A DNA stretch of 64,000 bases, from the NCBI RefSeq assembly GCF_016906995.1, contig NZ_JAFBBD010000003.1, positions 124,001 through 188,000 on the forward strand, given 5' to 3'. Position 1 is the stretch's first letter; every line of letters begins with the position of its first letter. This document shows positions 10,597 through 19,476 of this stretch, in pieces. The position numbers and the translations under genes are program-made. Under the pieces are notes generated by a model. The model saw nothing but the letters and a program-made list of their open reading frames with translations. It had not been told where the DNA came from and ran no database searches. Origin of the DNA: Spongiibacter marinus (lineage in GTDB: Bacteria > Pseudomonadota > Gammaproteobacteria > Pseudomonadales > Spongiibacteraceae).

Positions 10597-11370
10597 ATGC
10601 CCCGCTTCCAACTCGCCACATTCTTTTTACTTGCTGTCGCATTTGCCGCGCCGCTGCACGCTGAGCCCGACAACCGTTACCAAATTGATATTGTCGTCTA
10701 TGCCAATACCGATCCCGCGGCGAACAATGCCGAGGCATGGCCAGACAATTTGCACCTGCGTTACCCGCGAGATTGGCGAAGCTTGAAAAACACCGGCCGC
10801 GGCCACTTGCAACGCACCGATCAGCACCACCCACAATTTGCCAAAGCCCTACGCTCTCTGCAGCTGTCGTCGCGCTACCGCATTCTTACTCAGCAAAGTT
10901 GGATTCAAGACCTGCAACCACGCGGCAAAGCACCGGCAATCCTCATTCGCGGCGGACGGGAAGTCGGCGAGCACTATGAGCTTGAGGGCTATATTCGCAT
11001 CGCCTTGGAGCGCTACTTATATGCGCAACCCATGCTTTGGCTTTCTCAGTTCGGCGAACGCGGCGGCAATTACTATCTGCCCCGCCACCCCTACCGACCA
11101 GCACCGGAAAACGAGGACGGTTTTATCGATGAGGCGTTTGAAAATAGCCCAGAGTACGCCGAATTTTTAAAACAGAATCCCCAGCTGGCAGATTCTGAGC
11201 CTACTATCCCCGCAGGGGCGGAGCCGGTAGAGCGCATCGTGGTCATGAAGCAGGAACGCCGCATGCGCAGCGAAGAGCTGCACTACATCGACCACCCCCT
11301 GTTTGGCTTACTGGTTATGATCAGCAAGCCTCAGGAATTACCCGTGGCTGGCGATAGCGTGGGAGAGTAA
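10597..11370 (+). CDS. csiV: CsiV-like secreted protein
   Basis: A 257-residue exported protein with a signal peptide (hydrophobic stretch about residues 6-20, cleavage probably after PLHA). It has the family hallmark of a conserved N-terminal IDIVVYAN strand and a C-terminal LHYIDHPLFGLLVMI stretch. CsiV in Pseudoalteromonas/Pseudomonas-type bacteria is a peptidoglycan-binding protein that protects against foreign peptidoglycan-active enzymes; that role is taken from the family and not shown here. Its location after mfd and before the thioinosine phosphorylase gene is shared with Pseudomonas. The 3' end overlaps the convergent phosphorylase gene by 33 bases. Confidence 0.75.
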   Translation: MPRFQLATFFLLAVAFAAPLHAEPDNRYQIDIVVYANTDPAANNAEAWPDNLHLRYPRDWRSLKNTGRGHLQRTDQHHPQFAKALRSLQLSSRYRILTQQSWIQDLQPRGKAPAILIRGGREVGEHYELEGYIRIALERYLYAQPMLWLSQFGERGGNYYLPRHPYRPAPENEDGFIDEAFENSPEYAEFLKQNPQLADSEPTIPAGAEPVERIVVMKQERRMRSEELHYIDHPLFGLLVMISKPQELPVAGDSVGE

Positions 11371-12084
11371 CGACTTTACCTGCAACATTCCGGTATCGAT
11401 AACGGCCTGAATATCTTCCATCGTAATGAGTGTGTCGCTCAGGCCGGCACCTGGATTCACCACCAAGCACACTGAGGCGTAATCCAAACCAGCCTCCCGA
11501 GCAAGCGCTGCTTCAGGCATCGCGGTCATACCCACCATATCGTTGCCATCGCGCGCCAAGCGGCGTATCTCTGCTGCCGTCTCCAAACGCGGTCCCTGGG
11601 TTACCGCGTAGGTGCCGTAGGGCTCAATATCAATATCCGCGTCCTGGGCAGCGGCGCATAATCGTAGCCGCAGCTCTTCACAGTAGGGGTAACTGAAGTC
11701 CACATGCTCAACCCTGCCATCACGGCCATCGTAAAAGGTATGTTCACGTCCCCAGGTGTAGTCATTGATTTGCTCAGGCAATGCAATAACACCGGCAACA
11801 AAGCGCTCGCTGATTCCCCCTACCGCATTCACTGCGATCACTTCCCCTGCGCCAACAGCCTTCAAGGCGTGAATGTTCGCGCGGTAGTTAATCGCATGGG
11901 GCGGCAGCGAATGCCCCACACCGTGCCGCGGCAGAAACAGAAACTCCGCCCCCTGATACTCCATATGCTGAACAGGTGCACTGGGCTCACCGTAGGGCGT
12001 TGACACGGTTTCACTGCTCAACATGTGAGCGCCCGGCCAATCACACAGCCCGGTACCGCCAATTACTGCAATGGGTCTACGCAT
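11338..12084 (-). CDS. S-methyl-5'-thioinosine phosphorylase (MTAP family)
   Basis: Purine nucleoside phosphorylase of the methylthioadenosine phosphorylase family, 248 residues. It shows the phosphate-binding GGTGLCDW near residue 10, LPRHGVGHSLPPHAINYRAN, and GMTAMPEAALAREAGLDYAS. In Pseudomonas the homologue next to csiV acts on methylthioinosine rather than methylthioadenosine, so I favour that substrate by synteny and inference. I chose the ATG at 12082-12084 (MRRPIAVIGG), which has GGAG nine bases upstream. An in-frame ATG at 12123 gives 13 extra residues without family support. It overlaps the mscS end by eight bases, so the two are probably co-transcribed. Its own 3' end runs 33 bases into csiV on the opposite strand. 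Confidence 0.82.
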   Translation of the reverse strand: MRRPIAVIGGTGLCDWPGAHMLSSETVSTPYGEPSAPVQHMEYQGAEFLFLPRHGVGHSLPPHAINYRANIHALKAVGAGEVIAVNAVGGISERFVAGVIALPEQINDYTWGREHTFYDGRDGRVEHVDFSYPYCEELRLRLCAAAQDADIDIEPYGTYAVTQGPRLETAAEIRRLARDGNDMVGMTAMPEAALAREAGLDYASVCLVVNPGAGLSDTLITMEDIQAVIDTGMLQVKSLLSHAIASHG

Positions 12085-13204
12085 TTTCTTCGTCTCCAAC
12101 CGCTCCGCTTTGGCGAGCAGCATTTTCGATCTGTAAGGGGGCCATTTTCACCGTGGTGGTGGGGAACGCCACATCAGCGCCATGCTCATGGACAATATCT
12201 AAAACCTTTAACAAAACATCTTGCTTAATTTCATGGTACGTCACCCACTGGGTTGTCTTAGTGAAGGTGTAGATAAAGAAATCCAAGGACGACGCGTTGA
12301 ACTTATTGAAGTTCACAATCAGCGTTTTTCTGAGATCAATCTCGGGGTGCGCTTCCAGCATGGTTTTTACGTCGCTGATAATGCCGGGTAACTTGCTCGC
12401 ATCTTCATACCTTACGCCCACCGTTTCATAGATACGCCGGTTCAGCATGCGCGATGGGTTCTCGACGGCGATCTGCGTAAACGTGGCATTGGGCACATAC
12501 AGTGGGCGCTGGTCAAAGGTGCGAATTCGGGTCTGCCGCCAACCAATATTCTCTACCGTGCCCTCTATCTCTTTATCTGGGGAGCGCACCCAGTCGCCCA
12601 CAGAGAATGGACGGTCTAAATACACCATCAGGCCACCAAAAAAATTCGCCAACAAATCCTTAGCGGCAAAGCCCACCGCTATCCCGCCAATGCCGCCAAA
12701 GGCCAGCACACCAGAAATGCTGTAGCCAAGGTTCTGAAGGATCATCAACACCACAACAATGATGACCGCGCTTCGCACCAGTTTGCCCAGCGCCATCACC
12801 GTTGTTTGGTCGATCGGCTCGTCGCTATCGCTGTATTCTCTGGAGAGCAGGCCCGCTTCGATCTCGTGAACCAGCTTCACTAGAAACCAGCCCAAAATCG
12901 CCATCACCGCAACGGCTCTGAACGGTTGCAGGGCGGTAAAGATGTCGGCGTCAGTGCTACCGGCGATAATCTCCAATACGTGACTGGCGCCGACCACCCA
13001 TATCAACAATACCAGCGGACGACGCGCAGCGAGCAAAACGGCGTCGTCCCACAGGTTATGCGTGCGTTTAAAACGCTCACCCAGGACATTCAGCAAGCGG
13101 CCTGCCAATAAGTTCGCCGTCAGAACAATAAGAACAACGATGAACACTTCCGTGAGCCAAGGGTAGTTAGAAAACTCTATACCTTTAATCCAATCCATCG
13201 ACAT
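12077..13204 (-). CDS. MscS-family mechanosensitive channel
   Basis: A small-conductance mechanosensitive channel protein of 375 residues that would release solutes on hypo-osmotic shock. It has four or five hydrophobic segments (about 14-36, 60-80, 88-110, 142-170). The pore-lining glycine/alanine-rich helix GGIGGIAVGFAAKDLLANFF and the beta domain starting DRPFSVGDWV follow. The long membrane part before the pore resembles the YbdG/YnaI subgroups more than minimal E. coli MscS. The start is the ATG at 13202-13204 with AGAGGA nine bases upstream; a TTG just before and an ATG two codons later are alternatives. Confidence 0.88.
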   Translation of the reverse strand: MSMDWIKGIEFSNYPWLTEVFIVVLIVLTANLLAGRLLNVLGERFKRTHNLWDDAVLLAARRPLVLLIWVVGASHVLEIIAGSTDADIFTALQPFRAVAVMAILGWFLVKLVHEIEAGLLSREYSDSDEPIDQTTVMALGKLVRSAVIIVVVLMILQNLGYSISGVLAFGGIGGIAVGFAAKDLLANFFGGLMVYLDRPFSVGDWVRSPDKEIEGTVENIGWRQTRIRTFDQRPLYVPNATFTQIAVENPSRMLNRRIYETVGVRYEDASKLPGIISDVKTMLEAHPEIDLRKTLIVNFNKFNASSLDFFIYTFTKTTQWVTYHEIKQDVLLKVLDIVHEHGADVAFPTTTVKMAPLQIENAARQSGAVGDEENA

Positions 13205-13455
13205 CAAACGCTGTCCTCTACTTATACAGATTGCTTGTTAGCCCCGGGCCACTTATTCATTAGCGTGCTAAAAAACGGGGTGAAAAAAAGAAAATCAGTT
13301 TAACTTAGCCGGGCATCTTACTGAAAGTGCGAAGATTTAAACTTGAAGCCCATAACAACGACACAAAGCCACACCCGGGCTCTCGGATAAATCCCTACTG
13401 GACAGCCCGAAGGGACATGATAGCTTGGAGATACGTACTTTAGGAGGTGAACGCT

Positions 13456-13776
13456 ATGGCATCATTAAATGCGTTGATAGGCTGCTGGTACAAAGACTTG
13501 GAAACCGGTCAGCAGTTCGAAGTTGTGGCTACAGATGAAGGCCTGGACACAATAGAAGTGCAATTAATTGACGGAGAAATCTGCGAGTACGATTTGGACA
13601 GTTGGAGGCAGCTAAAGCTCACCGGTATTGAAGAGCCAGAGGACTGGCGAAATGCGTTCGAGCTCAGCGATGACGACTACCGCCATTGGGATGATGGCAT
13701 CATGCCGGAGCAGATCGGCAACCCGCTACACGAAATCGAGAGCGATGTTGTCAACGGCATCCTCGATGAATTCTAG
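13456..13776 (+). CDS. DUF6763-like small acidic protein
   Basis: A conserved hypothetical protein of 106 residues, strongly acidic, with no signal peptide or membrane segment. It opens with LIGCWYKDLETGQQFEVVA, a short beta-rich motif with a tryptophan, and has a second acidic block around ELSDDDYRHWDD. I believe this matches DUF6763, found in gammaproteobacteria; function is not known to me. It has an unusually strong ribosome binding site, AGGAGGT seven bases before the ATG, and its own terminator. It therefore looks like a single, well-translated transcription unit. An in-frame GTG at 13447 lies inside the ribosome binding site and is unlikely to be used. Confidence 0.72.
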   Translation: MASLNALIGCWYKDLETGQQFEVVATDEGLDTIEVQLIDGEICEYDLDSWRQLKLTGIEEPEDWRNAFELSDDDYRHWDDGIMPEQIGNPLHEIESDVVNGILDEF

Positions 13777-13812
13777 CCACTGAAACACTGAATTTTCCGC
13801 GCTCCCCCTCCT

Positions 13813-13838
13813 GCCTGCCTTCGGGTGGGCTTCTTTTT
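13813..13838 (+). terminator. Rho-independent terminator after the DUF6763 gene
   Basis: Stem GCCTGCC/GGTGGGC (two wobble pairs) closed by a TTCG tetraloop, followed by TTCTTTTT. It lies 36 bases after the stop codon and isolates this gene from lexA. Confidence 0.75.
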
Positions 13839-13868
13839 ATCTACCCTCCCACTTTTTATCTACCCTCC
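13833..13868 (+). repeat. 17-base direct repeat, two copies
   Basis: CTTTTTATCTACCCTCC occurs at 13833-13849 and again at 13852-13868, a 19-base period. The first copy overlaps the terminator T-run, so this looks like a local duplication of terminator-flanking sequence. Confidence 0.8.
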
Positions 13869-13903
13869 TGCTTTCAGCCAACATCAAAATTACCGATCGC
13901 GGC

Positions 13904-13955
13904 TTGCACAGAACAAAATACTGTATATACTCACAGTTACTGTATAGATAAACAG
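13904..13955 (+). promoter_or_regulatory. lexA promoter with two SOS (LexA) boxes
   Basis: Two LexA operators of the CTGT-N8-ACAG type lie in tandem: CTGTATATACTCACAG (13921-13936) and CTGTATAGATAAACAG (13940-13955), separated by three bases. A promoter TTGCAC (13904-13909), 16 bases, TATACT (13926-13931) places the -10 inside the first box. This is the classical arrangement for autorepression of lexA and, by read-through, SOS control of sulA. Confidence 0.88.
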
Positions 13956-13965
13956 ATGCCAGAAC

Positions 13966-14568
13966 ATGGAAAAATTAACCGCCAGACAAGCGCAAGTACT
14001 CGAGCTGATAAAGAGCCATATCGACGATACCGGCTACCCACCGACCCGTGCAGACATTGCCAGAGAACTCGGGTTTCGCTCACCTAACGCTGCCGAAGAG
14101 CACCTCAAGGCTCTGGCCAGAAAAGGCGCGATCGAAATTATACCCGGCGCCTCAAGAGGTATTCGCCTTCCCGAAGACCTCGGCATTCCCATTGTTGGCC
14201 AGGTTGCTGCAGGTAGCCCCATCCTGGCTCAGGAGCACATTGAAGACCATTGCGCGATTTCGCCAAACCTGTTTTCTCCCTCGGCCGACTACTTCCTTCG
14301 CGTGCGCGGCGACAGCATGATCAATGCCGGAATATTTGAAGATGATCTATTGGCTGTACACCGCTGCCAGGTGGCTCAGAACGGACAAATCATCGTCGCG
14401 CGAATTGGTGATGAGGTCACTGTAAAGCGCTTGCAACACCAAAAGAACAAACACCAATTGCTATTAATCGCCGAAAACCCCGACTACGCCCCCATTGAAG
14501 TTGACCTGCGAGAACAGGACTTCGCCATTGAGGGCTTGAGTGTGGGTGTACTGAGACGCGGGAGTTAA
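13966..14568 (+). CDS. lexA: LexA repressor
   Basis: The SOS repressor, a self-cleaving serine protease-like protein of 200 residues. The N-terminal winged-helix DNA-binding domain covers about residues 1-70. The cleavage site is A82-G83 in VGQVAAGSP, and the catalytic dyad is S117 (RGDSM) and K154 (TVKR). These positions match the E. coli protein within two residues. Two LexA boxes lie in its own promoter. sulA follows two bases after the stop, forming a lexA-sulA operon as in Pseudomonas. The Shine-Dalgarno before the ATG is weak. Confidence 0.98.
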   Translation: MEKLTARQAQVLELIKSHIDDTGYPPTRADIARELGFRSPNAAEEHLKALARKGAIEIIPGASRGIRLPEDLGIPIVGQVAAGSPILAQEHIEDHCAISPNLFSPSADYFLRVRGDSMINAGIFEDDLLAVHRCQVAQNGQIIVARIGDEVTVKRLQHQKNKHQLLLIAENPDYAPIEVDLREQDFAIEGLSVGVLRRGS

Positions 14569-14570
14569 GC

Positions 14571-14984
14571 ATGGCACTGATCGAGCAAACATCATTGTTC
14601 TCAAACGCTCAGCAGCACAACACTGCTACGCGCATTACCGATATCGTGTTGAGCAGCCAGGCGCACCTGTCACGCACGCTGCTGGCCGCCATGCTAATGC
14701 AGCTAAGCGGACAAACTGAGGAGCGTTGGTTGTGCTGGGTTGCAGACAGACCTCTCAAACCATTGCTCGATGCCTGTGGCAAAGATCGCGGCCAGCGAAT
14801 ATTACAGGTTGTGGCGAACGGCGGCAGCCTCTGCAATATTGCCGCACGAGCGCTGGAGCGCGGGAAAAGTCACACCGTGGCGGTTTTGACGAACACTTCC
14901 CTCAGCACAGAACAACGCTGCGCTCTAGAGCGAGCTGCGCTGGCTGGCGACGCCGAGTGCCTGGTGATACAGCTTCAAAATTAA
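14571..14984 (+). CDS. sulA: SulA-like cell division inhibitor
   Basis: An SOS-induced inhibitor that binds FtsZ and blocks division after DNA damage. It has 137 residues, short compared with E. coli (169) but like Pseudomonas SulA. The RecA-like fold is visible: a central ERWLCWVADRPLKPLLDACG stretch and a predicted strand ILQVVANGG. It starts two bases after the lexA stop and shares its SOS boxes; no separate operator is seen. The annotation relies on position as well as sequence. Confidence 0.85.
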   Translation: MALIEQTSLFSNAQQHNTATRITDIVLSSQAHLSRTLLAAMLMQLSGQTEERWLCWVADRPLKPLLDACGKDRGQRILQVVANGGSLCNIAARALERGKSHTVAVLTNTSLSTEQRCALERAALAGDAECLVIQLQN

Positions 14985-15041
14985 CAGCCAAGAGGGACTC
15001 AGCAGCCACAATACATAAGGGGTAAAGAGGTGCTCTATGCC

Positions 15042-15338
15042 CTAGTGGAGGGTCTTTGATGGGGGGTGAATATCGTCCTGATCGTCGTCTTGTGCTTCAG
15101 CGGCGTCGTCACTAAGCTCTTCGCTCACAACCTGCGCAGCTTCTAGACCAGCCTGCACCATTGCACGGGCGATCTCTAAACATGAGCCTGGAATTTGCTC
15201 TCTGGCCTCACTTGAGAACCGGATCATCACCAATGGCTTTTCGTCGCCTTCGGAACGCTGAAGCACGATATCGCCATTTGCCAATTCGACCAATTCTAAA
15301 TAAGCCAGCACAGAGTTTCCCTTGTTTGTTATCACCAC
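15042..15338 (-). CDS. Conserved hypothetical protein
   Basis: A 98-residue protein. The first half is an ordered domain (AYLELVELANGDIVLQR, with a predicted helix EIARAMVQAGLEAAQVV). The C-terminal tail is acidic and probably disordered (AEAQDDDQDDIHPP). A similar small gene lies near topA in Pseudomonas; its function is unknown to me. The first in-frame start is a GTG (15338) followed at once by a second GTG. Neither has a clear Shine-Dalgarno, so the start is uncertain. It lies 69 bases downstream of the DUF6586 gene on the same strand. Confidence 0.6.
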   Translation of the reverse strand: MVITNKGNSVLAYLELVELANGDIVLQRSEGDEKPLVMIRFSSEAREQIPGSCLEIARAMVQAGLEAAQVVSEELSDDAAEAQDDDQDDIHPPSKTLH

Positions 15339-15407
15339 GCGTTGACGCGTTTGCTAAGTGTAACAAACCCAGCGACCAGTAGGCCAATCTGTCAGTAGAC
15401 CGAGCTA

Positions 15408-15887
15408 TTAATACTCCAGGAGTGTGCTTCGGTGTCTCGCGATCAACTCGCTGAGGAACTGCAAGCAGCCCTTAGCAAGCTCAACATCGTCCTGGTCAGA
15501 AACCGTAACGGTGCTTAGCAGCGACGGGTTGTACTGTTTTGCATCACCGGGCTGGCGCACAAAACGGTAGTCCAGCATCCACTTCAACTGATCATCGTGT
15601 ATTTCGCGATCAGCCAACTCTCCAATTTCCGGAGGATGCGCGGCCTTCGTCAATACTTGAGCATTCATACGCCCAGTGGGCAGAGTCTGGCTGTACAGCG
15701 GTTGCTGGATGAGTAAGTCGGCCAAATGGCACTCGTAGGCCAGCCGTAGCTGCCACAACGCAGACTCAACACAAGCTCGCTGATAATGCCCGCTCCACTG
15801 TGGCTCAGCGTCCCTTTCACTGTCAGCGAGATACTGCTTAGCGAAGTGTAAATGGAGGTTGCACTGCCCCCGGTAACTCTCTGACAT
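15408..15887 (-). CDS. DUF6586 family protein
   Basis: A 159-residue soluble protein with no signal peptide or membrane segment. A helical N-terminal half includes CNLHLHFAKQYLADSE and ACVESALWQLRLAYECHLAD. The Pseudomonas homologue also lies between lexA-sulA and topA. Its function is unknown. The start is five bases after the topA stop, so it is almost certainly co-transcribed with topA. Confidence 0.72.
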   Translation of the reverse strand: MSESYRGQCNLHLHFAKQYLADSERDAEPQWSGHYQRACVESALWQLRLAYECHLADLLIQQPLYSQTLPTGRMNAQVLTKAAHPPEIGELADREIHDDQLKWMLDYRFVRQPGDAKQYNPSLLSTVTVSDQDDVELAKGCLQFLSELIARHRSTLLEY

Positions 15888-15892
15888 ACGCC

Positions 15893-18565
15893 CTACTTCG
15901 CTTTCTTCACTGGCGATTTTTTAGCCGCTTTTTTCTGCTTTACATGCGCCACCCATTTACCGCCTTCATAAAAGGCGGACCAACCACTGGGTTTGCCGTC
16001 AACCTCAGACTGCACATACTGCTCCTTGGTCTTACGGCTGTAGCGAATAACAGTATCTCGCCCCTCGTTGTCTTGCGCTGGCGCAGAAAACAAGAAAGCG
16101 TATTTAGGATCGATCTCTGCCTGGTGAGGCAGAATCTCTTTCACCTTGGGTGCCCGGGTTTCACGGTTTTTGGGGAAGCCACTGGCAGCCAGGAACAGTC
16201 CGGAGGCACCGTCGCGGAGTACGTAGTGGTCATCGACTTTTTCACACTGCAACTCCGGCATAGGAACCGGGTCCATTTTCGGCGGTGCCGCTTCACCGTT
16301 ACGCAGTAATTTGCGTGTGTTTTTGCAGCTCTCGCTCGTGCAACCGAAATACTTGCCGAAGCGCCCCGTTTTCAGCTGCATGTCGGCACCACACTTATCA
16401 CATTCGATAATTGGGCCGTCATAGCCTTTAACCTTAAAGGCGCCCTGCTCAATCTCATAGCCGCTGCAATCGGGGTTATTGCCACAAATGTGCAATTTGC
16501 GACTTTCGTCGATCAGGTAACTCTCCATTGCCGTGTTGCACAGCTTGCAACGGTGCATACTGCGCAAGACCCGAGACTCTGCCTCTTCGTCTTCCGCATC
16601 AATACTAATAAATTCCTCACCGGGAACCAGATTGATGGTTTGCTTACAACGCTCTTTGGGCGGCAAGGCATAACCCGAGCACCCTAAAAAGACACCGGTG
16701 CTGGCCGTGCGGATTTGCATATTACGTCCGCACTTCGGACAGGGAATATCCGTTTCGGTGGGCTGGTTGCTGCGCATCCCATCGTCACTGCCCTCCGCTT
16801 TTTCGAGGGTCGCCCTAAAATTGCTGTAAAACTCATCCAGCAGCGCCGTCCAGTTTTTGTCACCAGAAGCAACGCTATCTAAGGACTCTTCCATCCGCGC
16901 GGTGAAGCTGTAGTCGAGAAGATTGCTGAAACTCTCGACTAGACGATCGGTGACAATATCGCCCATTTTTTCGGCGTAGAAGCGTCTATTTTCAACTTTT
17001 ACGTAACCGCGGTCCTGGATCGTCGAAATAATGGACGCATAGGTCGATGGCCTGCCGATGCCGCGCTTTTCAAGCTCTTTTACCAACGCTGCCTCGCTGT
17101 AACGCGGCGCAGGCTTGGTGAAGTGTTGGCTGGGATCAACCTCAAGCAACTCAAGGTGATCTCCGACTTTTACATCGGGAAGTTCCTGATCGTCGTCTTT
17201 TTTGCTCGCAGCCGGCGGCTGAACCTTCATAAACCCATCAAAGCGCATCACACGCCCGCGAGTACGCAGCTCAAACTCCCCCGCTTTGACCGTGATAGAC
17301 GTGCTGGTGAACTCAGCAGGCACCATTTGGCAGGCAACAAACTGCCGCCAGATCAAGGTGTAAAGACGCTCCGCATCTCGCTCCATGCCGGACAATTGGG
17401 TCGGCTCGACATTGACATCGGAGGGGCGAATCGCCTCGTGAGCCTCCTGAGCACCGTCTTTGCTTGAGTAGCGTTGGGGCTGCTCAGGCAGGTAACGCGT
17501 GGAAAAATTCTGCTCAATGTAGCCTCGGCAGGCTTCCACAGCATCATTACTCAAATTGGTCGAGTCAGTACGCATATAGGTGATATAACCCGCCTCGTAG
17601 AGGCGCTGCGCCAGCATCATGGTTTTCTTAACGCCAAACCCCAAGCGCGTACTCGCCGCTTGTTGCAGCGTAGACGTAATAAACGGCGCGCCAGGCTTGC
17701 TCCGCGTCGGCTTGTCTTCGCGGCCAGCGACTTCAAAGCTTGCGGCTTCAAGTGCGGTGACCGCCGCCATTGCTGACTCTTTGTTATTGGGCCGGAAGTT
17801 GTTCGCCCCCTGCTTTTTGACTTCCAGACGCAGCGGCCCTGCCGCAGCGCGATTGTTCGTATGGATTTGCCAGTATTCCTCTGGCACGAAAGCGCGGATT
17901 TCCTTCTCACGCTCAACTATCAGGCGCACGGCTACCGACTGAACTCGGCCTGCACTCAAGCCTCGTGCAATCTTTGCCCACAACAGTGGCGAAACCATAT
18001 AACCAACAACGCGATCGAGAAAGCGACGCGCCTGCTGGGCATTAACCCTGTTGATATCGAGCTCGGTGGGAGCGGAAAAGGCTTCTTGAATCGCCTTTTT
18101 GGTAATTTCGTTGAAAACGACGCGCTTGTAGCGCGAGTCGTCGCCACCAATCGCCTCGCGTAAATGCCAGGCTATCGCCTCCCCTTCGCGGTCAAGGTCG
18201 GTCGCGAGATAGATGGTGTCGGCATCGGCGGCCAGCTTTTTCAGGTCGCTGACGACTTTTTCTTTGCCGGGCAGTATTTCATAGCGCGCCTTCCAGCCTT
18301 TTTCCGGGTCAACGCCCATTCTCGCCACCAACTGCTCACGCGCCTTTTTCTTTTTGTGGCGCGCTTTCTCTTCCGGCGACATTTTGCGCGTTAGCGCGGC
18401 GGCCTTGGCGCGCTCCTTCGGATCTGCCCCGGCCTTGCTGCTGCCGCTAGTGGGTAGGTCCCGGATATGGCCCACACTGGACTTAACAACAAAATCTGAC
18501 CCCAGATATTTGTTGATCGTCTTAGCTTTGGCCGGCGACTCCACGATTACCAGAGATTTACCCAT
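15893..18565 (-). CDS. topA: DNA topoisomerase I
   Basis: Type IA topoisomerase that relaxes negative supercoils. It has 890 residues (E. coli 865). The order is: an N-terminal Toprim domain ([13 protein letters not shown], and acidic triad region [10 protein letters not shown], about 121-130) with a lysine-rich insertion at about 50-80; the catalytic core with active tyrosine Y330 in [11 protein letters not shown]; and three C-terminal four-cysteine zinc motifs (CPKCG..., CKLCN..., CDKCG...). The tail is lysine/alanine-rich ([13 protein letters not shown]). The ATG at 18563-18565 follows a good promoter. Confidence 0.98.
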   Translation of the reverse strand: MGKSLVIVESPAKAKTINKYLGSDFVVKSSVGHIRDLPTSGSSKAGADPKERAKAAALTRKMSPEEKARHKKKKAREQLVARMGVDPEKGWKARYEILPGKEKVVSDLKKLAADADTIYLATDLDREGEAIAWHLREAIGGDDSRYKRVVFNEITKKAIQEAFSAPTELDINRVNAQQARRFLDRVVGYMVSPLLWAKIARGLSAGRVQSVAVRLIVEREKEIRAFVPEEYWQIHTNNRAAAGPLRLEVKKQGANNFRPNNKESAMAAVTALEAASFEVAGREDKPTRSKPGAPFITSTLQQAASTRLGFGVKKTMMLAQRLYEAGYITYMRTDSTNLSNDAVEACRGYIEQNFSTRYLPEQPQRYSSKDGAQEAHEAIRPSDVNVEPTQLSGMERDAERLYTLIWRQFVACQMVPAEFTSTSITVKAGEFELRTRGRVMRFDGFMKVQPPAASKKDDDQELPDVKVGDHLELLEVDPSQHFTKPAPRYSEAALVKELEKRGIGRPSTYASIISTIQDRGYVKVENRRFYAEKMGDIVTDRLVESFSNLLDYSFTARMEESLDSVASGDKNWTALLDEFYSNFRATLEKAEGSDDGMRSNQPTETDIPCPKCGRNMQIRTASTGVFLGCSGYALPPKERCKQTINLVPGEEFISIDAEDEEAESRVLRSMHRCKLCNTAMESYLIDESRKLHICGNNPDCSGYEIEQGAFKVKGYDGPIIECDKCGADMQLKTGRFGKYFGCTSESCKNTRKLLRNGEAAPPKMDPVPMPELQCEKVDDHYVLRDGASGLFLAASGFPKNRETRAPKVKEILPHQAEIDPKYAFLFSAPAQDNEGRDTVIRYSRKTKEQYVQSEVDGKPSGWSAFYEGGKWVAHVKQKKAAKKSPVKKAK

Positions 18566-18618
18566 ATTACCCTTATCTGCAAAATGCGATTAGATGACGC
18601 GCCAGTGGCGAGGCGACA

Positions 18619-18647
18619 TATATAAGTGTTCAATCCTCGGTGGTCAA
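18619..18647 (-). promoter_or_regulatory. Candidate sigma70 promoter of topA
   Basis: On the minus strand TTGACC (18642-18647) and TATATA (18619-18624) are separated by 17 bases, with a GC-rich discriminator after the -10. It lies 53 bases upstream of the topA ATG. GC-rich discriminators are typical of supercoiling-sensitive promoters, which would suit topA, but that link is inference. Confidence 0.6.
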
Positions 18648-18681
18648 GGCTGGTCACAATAATGCCAACCCGACATCGCCC

Positions 18682-18921
18682 CTAAATGGCTTCCTTATTT
18701 TGCTCAATCAGCGCAAAACGGGGCGTTGAGGTACCGTCGATATCAACATGCTCGAGAAACATATCAACAGGCCGAACCCATAGTTCTGACTGCCCGTACA
18801 AGGGGCGATATACCACCAGCAGCTCTTCGGATTCACTGTGACGCGCTACGCCGTAGACCTGGTACTCACCACCTTTATAGTGCCGATAACGACCAAGCTC
18901 TACCTGTGTCTTTTGCGACAT
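18682..18921 (-). CDS. DUF1653 domain protein
   Basis: A 79-residue protein that is almost entirely one DUF1653 domain. It shows GRYRHYKGGEYQVYGVARHS, then LLVVYRPLYGQSELWVRP and a FxEHV-type end. The domain has a small beta-barrel look and occurs widely as a stand-alone protein of unknown function. It starts nine bases after the upstream membrane-anchored gene, so these two form a small operon ahead of the topA promoter. Confidence 0.82.
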   Translation of the reverse strand: MSQKTQVELGRYRHYKGGEYQVYGVARHSESEELLVVYRPLYGQSELWVRPVDMFLEHVDIDGTSTPRFALIEQNKEAI

Positions 18922-18930
18922 ACTCCAACC

Positions 18931-19383
18931 TTAATCTGATACTAGTGTATTGAGGATATCAGCCAAATTTTCAACTGCCGCGATATCCGCGTTCGCCTCG
19001 CGCCAAAACACTTTTACCATTCGGCCACTGGCCTCGATCACTATGGTGTCTTTCGGCAGCCGGTCACGCAGGCCGGCAATGCGATCTTGCACCGCAGCAG
19101 GCGGACCGGGCACATCGTCTTCGGCGCCATCGGGCCAATATCGCCAGCGCTCGCTGGCGCGGGCTTTTGGCAGGGTCATGGCATAGCATAGCCCGTTGAC
19201 GGTTTCTTCCTTGCGCACTTTTTGGCGACGGGTTTGCGGCAGCTGAGTGATCTGCACGGTAACACCCAGCGCCCTCGCCCGATCGCGAAGCGCCGCCTGC
19301 AAGCGCTGGCGCGGGCTGGGAATGATCCACAATATCGGCGCCAACATAAATGCTAAAACCGCCGCCGCGATGATCCAGAACAT
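18931..19383 (-). CDS. Membrane-anchored hypothetical protein
   Basis: A 150-residue protein with one N-terminal membrane helix (about residues 2-21) and a short proline turn. A basic helix (RQRLQAALRDRARALGV) and a soluble domain follow, with RWRYWPDG and a predicted C-terminal helix. The start is the ATG at 19381-19383, which has AAGGA six bases upstream and puts the membrane helix at the N-terminus; longer in-frame starts lack support. I do not recognise a named family. It is divergent from the universal stress protein gene. Confidence 0.65.
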   Translation of the reverse strand: MFWIIAAAVLAFMLAPILWIIPSPRQRLQAALRDRARALGVTVQITQLPQTRRQKVRKEETVNGLCYAMTLPKARASERWRYWPDGAEDDVPGPPAAVQDRIAGLRDRLPKDTIVIEASGRMVKVFWREANADIAAVENLADILNTLVSD

Positions 19384-19425
19384 GGTTATCCTTAATAAAT
19401 CATTGCACACTGGTCGTACAACCCG

Positions 19426-19434
19426 TGCTATAAA
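19426..19434 (+). promoter_or_regulatory. Candidate extended -10 promoter of the usp gene
   Basis: TGC followed by TATAAA (19429-19434) matches an extended -10 (TGnTATAAA), 43 bases before the ATG. No -35 at normal spacing is visible, as is usual for extended -10 promoters. Confidence 0.4.
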
Positions 19435-19476
19435 ATGTCGTATAGACTCACCGCAAGTACAGCGCAAGGAGAAACC

